Below, piece by piece: positions 48,737-57,888 of a DNA stretch of 64,000 nt. The stretch spans positions 1-64,000 of the forward strand of contig RAYQ01000014.1 of assembly GCA_003612395.1 (NCBI GenBank). Reading direction: 5' to 3'. This DNA is from Parablautia intestinalis (lineage in GTDB: Bacteria > Bacillota > Clostridia > Lachnospirales > Lachnospiraceae). Within the stretch, counting starts at the first letter, position 1. Every line of letters starts with the position of its first letter. The position numbers and the translations under genes are program-made. The notes beneath the pieces were generated by a model. It made no database searches. It saw nothing but the letters and a program-made list of their open reading frames with translations, and was not told where the DNA came from.

Positions 48737-49357
48737 TTAAGCTAAATAGCAATCCAAATTTATATGTATCTTGGCAACTTCTACCGCTGCTCTATAGACA
48801 GCCGCGTATCTGCCATCACCGTGAGTCTTCTGCACCCTCTCAATAAATTTGTCAATTTTACCACAAAAACATCCGCATTTAACTGCAATCTCATTATCTT
48901 TGTCTCTAAAAAATGTTGTGAAACTATTCCGACTGCCAATAGGGCCTATCACAAGCAAATGGTTCTCATATAAGATTTGGGCATCACCGCAGACTTTGGC
49001 ATTACTGTAAATATCGACATTACCGTAAACTTTAGCATTACCATAGACCTCAGCATTGTTGCAAACACAGACATTACCGTAAACCCAGGTATCATTATAG
49101 ACTTTGGCATTACCATAAACCTCAGCATTATTGCAAACTTTGGCGTTATCGAAAACCTTGGCATTACCATAAACCTTGGCATTACCACAGACCCAAGCTT
49201 TATTTTCCTGTGAGAGGTTTTCCTCTTTTTCTATCCATCCTCCCAGATCCCCAGCTTTAATTACATCAAAAGATGCTATTGCCCTTATTCTCTTGAGGGT
49301 AATATCCCCATTTGAGCCAATCTTTTTTGTTTCCCCTGTAAATTCATATTTTTTCAT
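48737..49357 (-). CDS. Hexapeptide-repeat beta-helix protein
   Basis: 206 residues from ATG 49357 (GGGGGT upstream). The N-terminal module YEFTGETKKIGSNGDITLKR then DLGGWIEKEENLSQ is followed by about 12 six-residue repeats of the type YGNAKV / CNNAEV / VYGNVD (about 54-130), forming a left-handed beta-helix. A helical C-terminus follows. Repeat number is probably variable between phages. Ligand or role unknown; not a clear acyltransferase as no catalytic His motif is seen. Confidence 0.8.
   Translation of the reverse strand: MKKYEFTGETKKIGSNGDITLKRIRAIASFDVIKAGDLGGWIEKEENLSQENKAWVCGNAKVYGNAKVFDNAKVCNNAEVYGNAKVYNDTWVYGNVCVCNNAEVYGNAKVYGNVDIYSNAKVCGDAQILYENHLLVIGPIGSRNSFTTFFRDKDNEIAVKCGCFCGKIDKFIERVQKTHGDGRYAAVYRAAVEVAKIHINLDCYLA
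48975..49205. repeat. 18-bp tandem repeats coding the beta-helix
   Basis: Degenerate 18-bp units (GCATTACCATAAACCTTG-like on plus) run through the middle of the 48737-49357 gene. Slippage could lengthen or shorten the helix by whole hexapeptides without changing frame. Confidence 0.65.
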
Positions 49358-49368
49358 CTCTACCCCCA

Positions 49369-49716
49369 TTAAATCCTATTTTTTATGATCCGCATTCTTT
49401 TTCTATTTTTCTTTGCTCCGTAATCCGATATAATAAATTTTACACATTCACTTTTTTGCTGATTTGTAAGACAAAAATCTCCGTTATATACTTGGCACTC
49501 ATCACAGTTAAAACATGGTTCTTTCATTTCTGCCGGCTCTACCTTACGCCATAACTCTTCTGCATTATTTGCACAATACTGGCATAGGCAGTTGGCACAA
49601 CGTATTACCGGGTTTTTCACTTTATCAAACAATTCTTCAAACTGTGGCAAAGATAAGTCTTGTTCGCTTTGGGGAATCCTTTCTATAAAATCAAATATAC
49701 TCATTTGATGATACAT
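49369..49716 (-). CDS. Cysteine-rich phage protein, unknown
   Basis: 115 residues with Cys pairs CANCLCQYC, CFNCDECQVYNGDFC. Starts MYHQMSIFDFIERIPQ with GGAGAG upstream (Met5 also possible). Probably zinc-binding. Basic C-terminal tail (KKNRKRMRIIKNR). Confidence 0.65.
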   Translation of the reverse strand: MYHQMSIFDFIERIPQSEQDLSLPQFEELFDKVKNPVIRCANCLCQYCANNAEELWRKVEPAEMKEPCFNCDECQVYNGDFCLTNQQKSECVKFIISDYGAKKNRKRMRIIKNRI

Positions 49717-49762
49717 ACCGTCTTCTCTCCATTAGTTACGAGTATCATAAAAGTGCATGGTA

Positions 49763-50812
49763 CTAATTTATTGTTACCGGAAGGACAATTGCTTTAAAAT
49801 CCCTGTTTTCATCCTTCACAATCATAGGCATCTTGGGACTCTCAAAATAAATACCTACATTCTCACAGTCAAATGCTTTCATGGTTTCTAACACCAATCG
49901 GGCATTAAATCCTATAATCAGTCCTTCCTCTATCGTTTCCTGCAAATCCAACGTTTCTTTGTAATCTGTTTTGCTATCATTTATACTCAAATTTAAAGAA
50001 TTTCCATTCAATTCAAGCCGAACCGGACACTTTTCCTCCATACACATCTTCGCTCTTGATATAGCATCAAAAAGTTTCATTCTTGAGACAATAGTATGTA
50101 TAGGCAGATCTCTAAACATAGCTTGGTATTTAAAGTATTCTCCTTCTACCAGCCGGGTATAAATTTCAAAATCTTCTGTAATAAATACTGCTCCCGTTCT
50201 GCTGTGTGATATTTGCACATCGCCTGACAATCCAAGTGATTTAAGCTTTTCTATCGTATTTTTAGGTATTAACAGCTCAAACTCTCCGTCATAATTCACT
50301 CTATCCCATGCCAGCACATGACCATCTAATCCCACAAAATTCAAATATCCTCCGGATGCCTGTAAACACATGCAAGTCATTATTGTCTTACTCCCTTGTA
50401 CTGGTATCGCATAAGATACTCTCCTCATAGACTCTGTGAGTACATTAGCCTTAATTGTCAATCTATTTTCATCCTTATATACGGTCGTCTCCGGGAATTG
50501 TAATGGCTCCATTGTTTTATACTTATTTTTGATTGTGGCTGCTTTAATGGTAATAGTATCTTTGGATGTAACAGCTATTTCCACCTCGCCATCCGGAAGG
50601 TTATTGATAAGTTCAAAAGCCCTCTCCGGAATAATAAAACTCTCCCCCTCTATACCTTCTATTTTCGCCTTAATGGTCAGTTCCAAGTTACTGGCAATTA
50701 AATAACCGTCTTTTACCAAAATGCCCTGCAATACCTCATTTTGGGCTTTTTTGGATACCACACTCTTTATTTTATTTAATTTATTTGCAAGCTCTGTTTT
50801 TTGTATTTTCAT
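49763..50812 (-). CDS. dnaN: Sliding clamp, DNA polymerase III beta-like
   Basis: 349 residues. IKSVVSKKAQNEVLQGILVK, LIASNLELTIKAKI and the C-terminal MIVKDENRDFKAIVLPVTIN match the three-domain clamp ending of bacterial DnaN. No DNA polymerase gene is seen in the window, so it may recruit host Pol III or repair enzymes to phage DNA. Confidence 0.84.
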   Translation of the reverse strand: MKIQKTELANKLNKIKSVVSKKAQNEVLQGILVKDGYLIASNLELTIKAKIEGIEGESFIIPERAFELINNLPDGEVEIAVTSKDTITIKAATIKNKYKTMEPLQFPETTVYKDENRLTIKANVLTESMRRVSYAIPVQGSKTIMTCMCLQASGGYLNFVGLDGHVLAWDRVNYDGEFELLIPKNTIEKLKSLGLSGDVQISHSRTGAVFITEDFEIYTRLVEGEYFKYQAMFRDLPIHTIVSRMKLFDAISRAKMCMEEKCPVRLELNGNSLNLSINDSKTDYKETLDLQETIEEGLIIGFNARLVLETMKAFDCENVGIYFESPKMPMIVKDENRDFKAIVLPVTIN

Positions 50813-51332
50813 CTTTCAATTCCACTCCTTCCAAAATGAGTATAGTGCACTGCTTTTCCCGCAATCTATACGGCTCCAGCTCCTTCTCTGTCATAAATTT
50901 ATGACCAAACAGATCTTTCATTATCTTCCAAATGTCCCAGGGAACCCTGTAAAATTTTTTCAGGCCCATTGACACCATCACATAGCATTGGGCGCCAAAT
51001 TTCTCATATATATCCAGGTTTTTCCATTGGGTATCTGTAACAACATTCTGATTGATTCTGTCGGAATCCGTATGCTTTGCCTCAAACATAATGCCGCTGC
51101 CATCACACAATATACCTTTATAATCCGGCTGACCTTTCTTTTCATAATATCCGCGGACAACCCCGTTTCTATCTTTACCGGTGATATGGAATGGCTCAGG
51201 AGTCTTTTCTATATGCGCCCAGCCGTTCCGCAGATAAAATTCGCAGGCGTCAGATATCCAGCGCTCAAAAGCCTCTCCGGCAACTTTGCTCCGTCTTCCA
51301 ATCAGCTGACGTTTCGGATTAGGCATCTGCAT
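50781..51332 (-). CDS. recU: RecU-like Holliday junction resolvase
   Basis: 183 residues. GRRSKVAGEAFERWISDACE at the start and GQPDYKGIL...IMFEAKHTDSDR give the D-x(n)-E-x-K nuclease motif of the RecU/restriction-like fold. Overlaps dnaN by 32 bases. Probably resolves branched DNA before packaging. Confidence 0.83.
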   Translation of the reverse strand: MQMPNPKRQLIGRRSKVAGEAFERWISDACEFYLRNGWAHIEKTPEPFHITGKDRNGVVRGYYEKKGQPDYKGILCDGSGIMFEAKHTDSDRINQNVVTDTQWKNLDIYEKFGAQCYVMVSMGLKKFYRVPWDIWKIMKDLFGHKFMTEKELEPYRLREKQCTILILEGVELKDENTKNRACK

Positions 51333-51705
51333 TTCCCTCCAATCTATTATTAAGCAGTTCCCTTATCTTGTACATTGTTGCGGTTCCAATGCCTTTTATT
51401 CGTCCGATTTCCTCAACAAAATCCTCTGCACTTAGCCGCGAAGCCTCTTTCTTTTGCTCTTTACCCTGATTCAAGCTTTCACTTCTTGCCTTTTTCACCA
51501 TTTCATCTACATAATTTACCAGCTGCCTATCTGTCATTTTCCGCATCCTTACAACCTTTTCATGGATGATACTTTCATCTGTTGTACGCCTGCAGTTTCT
51601 TTTCTTTGCCATAGCAATCTTCCTTTCATCTTTTGATACTCTCCCTATGGCTATGCCAGCAGTAGTGTCAGCATAGCCCTCTCCGTTCCTGTTCCATTTA
51701 CCCAT
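51319..51705 (-). CDS. Phage protein with HhH-like C-terminus
   Basis: 128 residues from ATG 51705, which overlaps the previous stop. MGKWNRNGEGYADTTAGIAI is a familiar phage mini-protein start, here joined in frame to MAKKRNCRRTTDESIIHEKV (ATG 51612, with its own AAAGGAAG). The C-terminus IGRIKGIGTATMYKIRELLN looks like a helix-hairpin-helix. Either two starts or a fused pair. Confidence 0.65.
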   Translation of the reverse strand: MGKWNRNGEGYADTTAGIAIGRVSKDERKIAMAKKRNCRRTTDESIIHEKVVRMRKMTDRQLVNYVDEMVKKARSESLNQGKEQKKEASRLSAEDFVEEIGRIKGIGTATMYKIRELLNNRLEGNADA

Positions 51706-52738
51706 CAGCATCACCAGGACCAATCGTAATGCTCTCTGCCAGTTCCGCAAGTTCCGGTATAACCAGTCCTAAGCCTTCACAAAATTTTTTAAAGCAATCC
51801 TTGCACATAAATCCAAATTGTTTAGGCTGTTCACCACGCCGGGATCTTGCAAGCAGAGTAATCATATCGCTCTTTTTCATCTGTATATTGCACTCTGCGC
51901 ATACATCAAAAAGTTTCTTTTTCATTTTCGGGCTTATCTCAGGGTGTTGGAGCTGAGCAGGGAATTCCCTTCGCATATTATTTGTACCAATAATGGAAGT
52001 CAGGCTATCCTTCATAAATACCGGAATTCCTGCCTCATCACACCACTGCACTATATCTTCAATCCATTCCCGAGGAGGAATTATCTTTCCTTTCCGACGT
52101 CCGGTTTCTGCACCAATGATTATCCATTCCGGGGAAAATTTATCCCTCTCCCAAATCTGAAACGGTGCATGAATTGGTTCTATGCTCCAGAATGTATGAT
52201 GTGAATTGGATATAAAGCATTTATTCTCTGGTCTGGTAAGTGTTGAGCCATACCAAAAATTATTACCTGTGGGCAAAGCTCCGGCAGCATCAATGCATTC
52301 GTATCGCTCCGGATTCTTTGTAAGGAACAAATAATTATGTATGGGATATTCCTGGCAGACACTTAAAATTTCTTTAATCCATTCATCCCTTACCCACTTA
52401 CCAAATATGTCTGACATTGCACCAACAAAAATATTATTTCCCATCTTTAGCTTTTCTGGCATGTTTAATCTGTACCTGTGAAATGTTGGCTCGAACCCAA
52501 AGGGATATACTGATATTGTTCCTGTTTCATTCATCATGGGCTTATCCAATACATATATATTTCCGCTACCGTCCGCTGCTTTTTCAATCCTATAATCCGT
52601 CTTCGCCATCATATTAAGCCTTATATCTCCTGCAAATCTTGTAGCCATTCTTTTGGCATAGCAATATTTACAATTATGCCAGCAACCTGTAATCGGATTC
52701 CATGTATGATCACACCATTCGATTTTGGAACGATTCAT
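51698..52738 (-). CDS. Gp37/Gp68-family (DUF5131) radical-SAM-like protein
   Basis: 346 residues from ATG 52738 (AAGGAG eight bases upstream). IEWCDHTWNPITGCWHNCKY then CYAKRMATRF is the family signature with Cys spacing CxxxCxxC. GAMSDIFGKWV and YLFLTKNPERY follow. C-terminal CxxC pairs (AECNIQMKK, MCKDCF) suggest an added zinc ribbon. Function unknown across the family. Confidence 0.82.
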   Translation of the reverse strand: MNRSKIEWCDHTWNPITGCWHNCKYCYAKRMATRFAGDIRLNMMAKTDYRIEKAADGSGNIYVLDKPMMNETGTISVYPFGFEPTFHRYRLNMPEKLKMGNNIFVGAMSDIFGKWVRDEWIKEILSVCQEYPIHNYLFLTKNPERYECIDAAGALPTGNNFWYGSTLTRPENKCFISNSHHTFWSIEPIHAPFQIWERDKFSPEWIIIGAETGRRKGKIIPPREWIEDIVQWCDEAGIPVFMKDSLTSIIGTNNMRREFPAQLQHPEISPKMKKKLFDVCAECNIQMKKSDMITLLARSRRGEQPKQFGFMCKDCFKKFCEGLGLVIPELAELAESITIGPGDADG

Positions 52739-52756
52739 AAGCATCTCTCCTTTTCT

Positions 52757-52939
52757 TTATATTTCAGTTTCGTTTTTTTCTTCCCAAAATTCTACAAAAT
52801 ACATTGTCTGCCCCTTACCTCCAGGCCGCTCCTTTCCGATCCTAGCCGCATACCCAGCTTTAATCAGCAAGCAGCAGAGGGTATTTCTGTCTTCATCATT
52901 AAGTTTCTGGAGTAAATTCTTGATTTTATGTTTTCCCAT
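52757..52939 (-). CDS. Small phage protein, unknown
   Basis: 60 residues, MGKHKIKNLLQKLNDEDRNT, then AGYAARIGKERPGGKGQTMY. Winged-helix-like pattern but too short to be sure. Confidence 0.6.
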   Translation of the reverse strand: MGKHKIKNLLQKLNDEDRNTLCCLLIKAGYAARIGKERPGGKGQTMYFVEFWEEKNETEI

Positions 52940-52947
52940 AAGCTCTC

Positions 52948-55095
52948 CTATCCGTTTGCTACCATCAAATCCGCCTCAAGAACATCAACAAGTAATTTCC
53001 CAGCCAACGCTCCATGCCACACCTTTGTCTGGTTATTTCGGAGCTCCCGGAACTCTTTTTCTCTTAACTCTGCAGACTGTATTGCAAGCTCTTTATCTAC
53101 CCTATTAAGACGCTTTTTAACCTCTCTCTGCCACTTTCGGATAAATGAAACCGCCTCCTGGAAATCTTTGTCCTGCCGATCTCCCGTGGTCCGCTTCTGC
53201 CTTGTTGTTCCATCAGGCTCAATTTCCAGCGTATAATATGGTTTTTCGATATCTTCCACTTTACGAAGAAAAACAATAAAGGATTCTCTCCGCTGGATCC
53301 GGTCGAAATAAATATCGCTTTTGTCAAGACAATGACCAAGTTTCCTTCCTTCGTATATAATTCCTTCAATTTTTTCCGGTACAACCACAGCATATTGTTC
53401 ATCCATATATTCATATTTATCTTTAATGGATTGGAGGATTTCGTCCACATCTGGATACTTCTGAATAATCTCACCGGCACGCTTTGCTACATCGGTGCCT
53501 CCACATAGCCTTACTAAGTCATCGTGAGCCCGCTTCACATCCTTTGGCTTAAATATAAGTTCCTGCTTAACATCCATTTTCATCCGTATTGCCATTGACA
53601 GATAATCTCTCCAAAGGATCAGCACTTCTTCGATTTTTGATTTCCGCTGTTTGCGTTGTCGGATGATGTAATTCATTATTTTCCGCTCTGACATCCTGTT
53701 TGAAATAAAAGCGATATCGTCAGGATCAATTTTTTCTCTCTCAAAATATCTTATAGTTTCATCATCCACAGCTTTTCCAGTGCTTTCTTCATAACGCATC
53801 CAGAGTAAAGCTCTGCGTCCGCCATTGATATCCCTAAGCCGGTTCATCTGTTTCTTTGTTATCCCTAGCTGCTCCCAAGCTTTTCCGGATCCTTTGAATT
53901 CATATTTGGTAATTTCGAGTGCCATTCGCAGCAACCCAGCCTTGACCATCATTTCCATTTTCTGTGGCATTTGATCAAATTTTTCCAAATAGCCTATTGG
54001 TGTAAAACTTTTTTCGTTTCTAATCAGTTCCATTGCACAATACTGATATCTTGTACCCTCAAACATTTTCTTGTTTATTGTCCTTGGATATACTGGGCCA
54101 GGACAAAGGATTATGTTTGACATTCCATAAAGGTTCTTATCATCCCAAAATTCCATGCCATTCCATGGATTGTATTTGTTAAAGTATGTACGCCCTTTTC
54201 CCTTTAATCCATGTGTCAGATCCCCATTCCAATTTGGGTTGTACTTCCCAATCGGATAGAATATACGCCCTATTTCTGTCAGTCTGGTTTCCTCTCCGGA
54301 AAAGTCCACCCACCGTATTGCATAGAAATGCCTTTCGCAGAATTCCTCACCAATCTTTTGAAACAACAAGACTTCTTTCCTGAATTTATAACCAGGGATA
54401 GGATTGCAATTTTTATAATCCACGCGCTTAACTGTGCATTCTGCCCCGCAGGACGGGCAGGTTATTATTTGTCTGGGCTGTATTTTACCTTTATCATATT
54501 CATACTCATTCTGGCAGGCAGAGCAGGTTGCCTTTGTGGTTTTCTTTTTTTTGAATGGCAGCATATACATTACATGTTCTTCTACAAACGCCATCGCCCA
54601 GTTTTTAAATCCTTTTGTCGTTTCTGGTACCATAGCCATTTTTTTTTCAATTTGATCACGCCTGCGAATTTCTGCCTGCTCTTGTTTGTCAAAATAAATT
54701 TTACGTTGCAGATGATCGATATCACAATTCCAATCCGTATGAAACTTATCATCCTCGCCGTACACAAACTGATGAATGGTATCGCCCGTTTCCCTGTCCG
54801 CCAGCATCTTCCAGTTGTGATACATATTGTAAGGAAGATAGAATCTGTTGCCATGCCGGAAGTCATCATATTTTCTCCTTCCCCATCGTGGAACATTTAT
54901 GCATGGACTTTCTTCTGGTACATAGTTTTCAAAGTCATTGTGCGATAGTGCAATCCGGACTACCGGTTTATCCAGAGCAAAATCAATAATGAGTATATCT
55001 TCACCACCAATGCTATGTACTTTAGCAACAACAAACATCTTTTCTTTTTCTCCTATGGATTGCCATGGTATCTTCTCAATCAGTTTCCTTTTCAA
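52948..55095 (-). CDS. PcfJ-like protein
   Basis: 715 residues from TTG 55095, seven bases after GGAGG. Central CSACQNEYEYDKGKIQPRQI then TCPSCGAECTV is a four-Cys zinc ribbon (about 194-218). The C-terminal VPEKIEGIIYEGRKLGHCLD, with YFDRIQRRESFIVFLRK, is the PcfJ hallmark. PcfJ was named on Enterococcus plasmid pCF10 and is common in Firmicutes mobile elements; function unknown. Here it sits with a PcfK-like domain gene. Confidence 0.82.
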   Translation of the reverse strand: MKRKLIEKIPWQSIGEKEKMFVVAKVHSIGGEDILIIDFALDKPVVRIALSHNDFENYVPEESPCINVPRWGRRKYDDFRHGNRFYLPYNMYHNWKMLADRETGDTIHQFVYGEDDKFHTDWNCDIDHLQRKIYFDKQEQAEIRRRDQIEKKMAMVPETTKGFKNWAMAFVEEHVMYMLPFKKKKTTKATCSACQNEYEYDKGKIQPRQIITCPSCGAECTVKRVDYKNCNPIPGYKFRKEVLLFQKIGEEFCERHFYAIRWVDFSGEETRLTEIGRIFYPIGKYNPNWNGDLTHGLKGKGRTYFNKYNPWNGMEFWDDKNLYGMSNIILCPGPVYPRTINKKMFEGTRYQYCAMELIRNEKSFTPIGYLEKFDQMPQKMEMMVKAGLLRMALEITKYEFKGSGKAWEQLGITKKQMNRLRDINGGRRALLWMRYEESTGKAVDDETIRYFEREKIDPDDIAFISNRMSERKIMNYIIRQRKQRKSKIEEVLILWRDYLSMAIRMKMDVKQELIFKPKDVKRAHDDLVRLCGGTDVAKRAGEIIQKYPDVDEILQSIKDKYEYMDEQYAVVVPEKIEGIIYEGRKLGHCLDKSDIYFDRIQRRESFIVFLRKVEDIEKPYYTLEIEPDGTTRQKRTTGDRQDKDFQEAVSFIRKWQREVKKRLNRVDKELAIQSAELREKEFRELRNNQTKVWHGALAGKLLVDVLEADLMVANG

Positions 55096-55655
55096 GATAC
55101 CGCCTCCTCTCCATTTACCAGATAAGCAACATCATGCAGATATCTTTCTCCGTCCACCTTATAAACTGTCATTGCTACAATTTCCTTACTGTCTATCGCC
55201 TCCTGTGCCATACCAACAATGGTGCCAATTGGTGCCATACATCTAGGGTTCTTTCCCCTTACTATCCAAAAGCCATCCCTCACTTCACCATAGGCGTTTT
55301 CACTTTTCACTATGCTATTTGTTTCCAGGTATGGATGATCCGACATATAAATCAGAGCATGTGCAACAAATTCCTCCATTGTCAGCTTTTTTACTAATTT
55401 AATTCTTGTGCATGCGATTTTTGTATCGCTTCCATCCTCATGTATATCCCCATCAGCATTGACAACATAATATGCAGATTTGCTGAAATCCCGATAATAT
55501 GACAGACAATCCAGCGGATTGTAACAACAGTGGAAACCATTCATCGCACAGTTCGCTTTTGGCTCCTCCATCCATTCGTTTTCTTTGTACTGGAACCTTC
55601 CATGCCCCATTGTGCAGGTCAGATCTTTATTAAATCCCTTGTATGCCTTAATCAT
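55092..55655 (-). CDS. DUF7666-like phage protein
   Basis: 187 residues, MIKAYKGFNKDLTCTMGHGR, GFHCCYNPLDCLSYYRDFSK. Matches a family seen in many Firmicutes phages, sometimes with repeated turn motifs. Overlaps both neighbours by 4-8 bases. Function unknown. Confidence 0.68.
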   Translation of the reverse strand: MIKAYKGFNKDLTCTMGHGRFQYKENEWMEEPKANCAMNGFHCCYNPLDCLSYYRDFSKSAYYVVNADGDIHEDGSDTKIACTRIKLVKKLTMEEFVAHALIYMSDHPYLETNSIVKSENAYGEVRDGFWIVRGKNPRCMAPIGTIVGMAQEAIDSKEIVAMTVYKVDGERYLHDVAYLVNGEEAVS

Positions 55656-57120
55656 GTTGCCCTCCTTTTACACCAAGCAAATCATCAAACAAATCGAACA
55701 TAGAAATTTGTTTATTTACAAATTTGTCTTGATTTTTTGGAGTTCTTGCCGCCTTCGTACCCTCTTTATTTTCCACAGGTTTTTTCTCCTGCTTTTTTGA
55801 AACAGTTTCTTTCGGTTCCGACTTTTTCTTTCCAACAGTTTTCTTTTGGGCTGCAGCAACCTTTTTCTCTTTTTCGACCTCTGCCTTATCATCCTTGTCA
55901 TAATATTCCTTAATCCATTCAAAAAGCATGTCGCTCCCCACTGGTGTCATGATTGGAATATTATTGTTTCTAGCGGCAGCTTTCTCCTGAGCTGGTGGTT
56001 CTCTAAGCCCCATAGCCTTATCAGCACAAAATTTCATACAGCGTTTCATGCTCTTATAATTGAGCAAAACTCTTTTCTCGAACTCCGGATCCTGCTTAGT
56101 CCAGCTGATCAGCTCCTTAAATATCAAGTCCATCTGTGCCTGCATTATCTTTTTGAATTCTGGTTTTACAGAAGCAATCATTTCATCTTCTTCTGCAATG
56201 AGTTTTTCTTCGCCGCTACTGTAGGGCTTCACGGTTTCTGTCTTATTTGCCGATAGGCATAAATTTCCGTTTTTAATCTCTTTACTTTCCATACTGGCCT
56301 CCTTTTTGTCAAAATTGAAAAACATATAAAAGTGCTCTTTTTCCACTGTTTTTTCGGTGGTTACGGTTCCACCCATACTTCCCAGCGAATGAAATATTTT
56401 TCGCATCTGCCATACATCCGACTGGAACATTGGCATATACCACATTTCCTGCCCCTCGTTTTCCCTGGGGAATAACACCGGTCCTGTCAGCGGATTGGTA
56501 AGTGTATTGCCTACGCAGATATAACCGGCACATCCAAGGAGAGAAAGCTGGATATAGCACATCTGGGCTACCACCCTGTCTACGTCCTGGCCCACAAAGA
56601 GCACATGATTCTGAAAATTGTATTTAGAGCTTTTCATTGTGTTCGCCGTTGCTATCAGGTTTGCCCCGGCACCACAGGCCGGATCGCAAATGGATATGTA
56701 GCCTTGTTCCTCTATCTGTCTGTCAGCATTCCCCAAAGTCATCTGCGACATCATCTTGCATACAGTGTATGGAGTAAAAAACTGGCCTTTCCAATGATTT
56801 CCCAGATTTAGGTTCATATACATTTTCCCGAGGAAATCCTGCTCCGGCTCATTTTCCAAAGCCATAACAATAATCCCAAGTATTTCAGCTGGCGCCTCTA
56901 CCGTTCCGAGCCTTTTTATGCATCAGACATACTCTTTTTCCCTTGTCTCAAAATGTTCAGGTGTCCGGTCAGTCACATTGCTTAGGGAGCACGCTATCGC
57001 GCTTATCAAGTCAGCCCAGACCTGCCAAGAGCTTCTGGAATAACAGAGCCGCCTAAAAATATCCAAGAATTCCTTTTCGGTGCCAGTAATTACGGACGAA
57101 TGCTTTTTCTTCATTGCCAC
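55648..57120 (-). pseudogene. N6-adenine methyltransferase-like/PcfK-like gene with an in-frame TGA
   Basis: One frame from ATG 57120 to 55648 is interrupted only by TGA at 56925-56923, between REKEYV and CIKRLGTVEA. The N-terminal piece (FLDIFRRLCYSRSSWQVWAD) and the downstream GQFFTPYTVCKMMSQ and CDPACGAGANLIATAN are the parts of one type-I-like methylase N-terminus. No NPPY/F motif is present (VGNTLTNPLTG only). Residues after about 230 of the long piece (KRCMKFCADKAMG..., GSDMLFEWIKEYYDKDD) resemble PcfK/AcrIIA9. The long 405-codon part from ATG 56865 has no ribosome site. Nonsense mutation, readthrough or sequencing error are possible. Confidence 0.7.
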
Positions 57121-57123
57121 CTC

Positions 57124-57888
57124 CTATAATTTCATCCGGTAATTTAATTCCAAGCCATTCAGGATAACAATATTCCCCCGGCACATCTCAAGTATGCGGC
57201 TACCTACAGCTTCGTCAAATTCTATCAGGGATTCCGGCAGTTTTTCAGTCGAAATAACCATAGGTTTGTTATGCATGTACCGGTAATTTATAATCTCGTA
57301 AAGAATATTCAGATCCGCCTCTGTAGAGCGACCTTTAAGCAGATCATCTATGTATAGCAGCCGGGCATTACAATACCTGTTTATGATTGCGTAATAGTTT
57401 TCTTTGTCCATGACCGTCTGCTTGATTTCCATGACTGCATTCCGGTATGACATATAAACTACCCCAACGTTGCACAAATTCAGTAGTGTATTACAAATGG
57501 CCATCCCAAGGTGAGTCTTACCGGCACCTACCTGTCCGGAAAGCAAAATGGAATTATGTCTCCCCTGTTCAAAATTTATGAAATCCCTGGCATATCCTTC
57601 CGCCTTTGCTTTGGCTTTTTCTAACTGTGCAGATCTTCCAGGATTATAATTTTCAAAAGTTTTTCTGCATAGTTCCTCCGATATTCCGCTTTGTTCCATA
57701 AGTTCCTTTGCCCGTGTAACAGCATAGCACCTGCACTTTTTTGCCACGTCATGGCCTTTCCCATCATCCTGTACGATAAATCCCCTGTCCTCACATAGGG
57801 GGCATTTATACTGTCTGTAGCGGCCCATCCCTGAATGTTTTGCACGTATCTTCTCCATCCTCTGTAAAAATTCATTGGTTTCTTCCAT
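57124..57888 (-). CDS. DnaC-like helicase loader ATPase
   Basis: 254 residues from ATG 57888 (AAGGAGG upstream; the earlier in-frame ATG lies inside the replisome organiser gene). N-terminal Cys cluster CPLCEDRG...CRC (29-54) suggests a zinc module. Walker A GQVGAGKT (118-125), Walker B LLYIDDLL. Loads the host or phage replicative helicase; pairs with the replisome organiser it overlaps. Confidence 0.86.
   Translation of the reverse strand: MEETNEFLQRMEKIRAKHSGMGRYRQYKCPLCEDRGFIVQDDGKGHDVAKKCRCYAVTRAKELMEQSGISEELCRKTFENYNPGRSAQLEKAKAKAEGYARDFINFEQGRHNSILLSGQVGAGKTHLGMAICNTLLNLCNVGVVYMSYRNAVMEIKQTVMDKENYYAIINRYCNARLLYIDDLLKGRSTEADLNILYEIINYRYMHNKPMVISTEKLPESLIEFDEAVGSRILEMCRGNIVILNGLELNYRMKL

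Noticed and set aside
56923-56925. TGA reassigned as a sense codon in this phage
   Set aside because: Several other genes here clearly end in TGA with coupled downstream starts, so a general code change is excluded.
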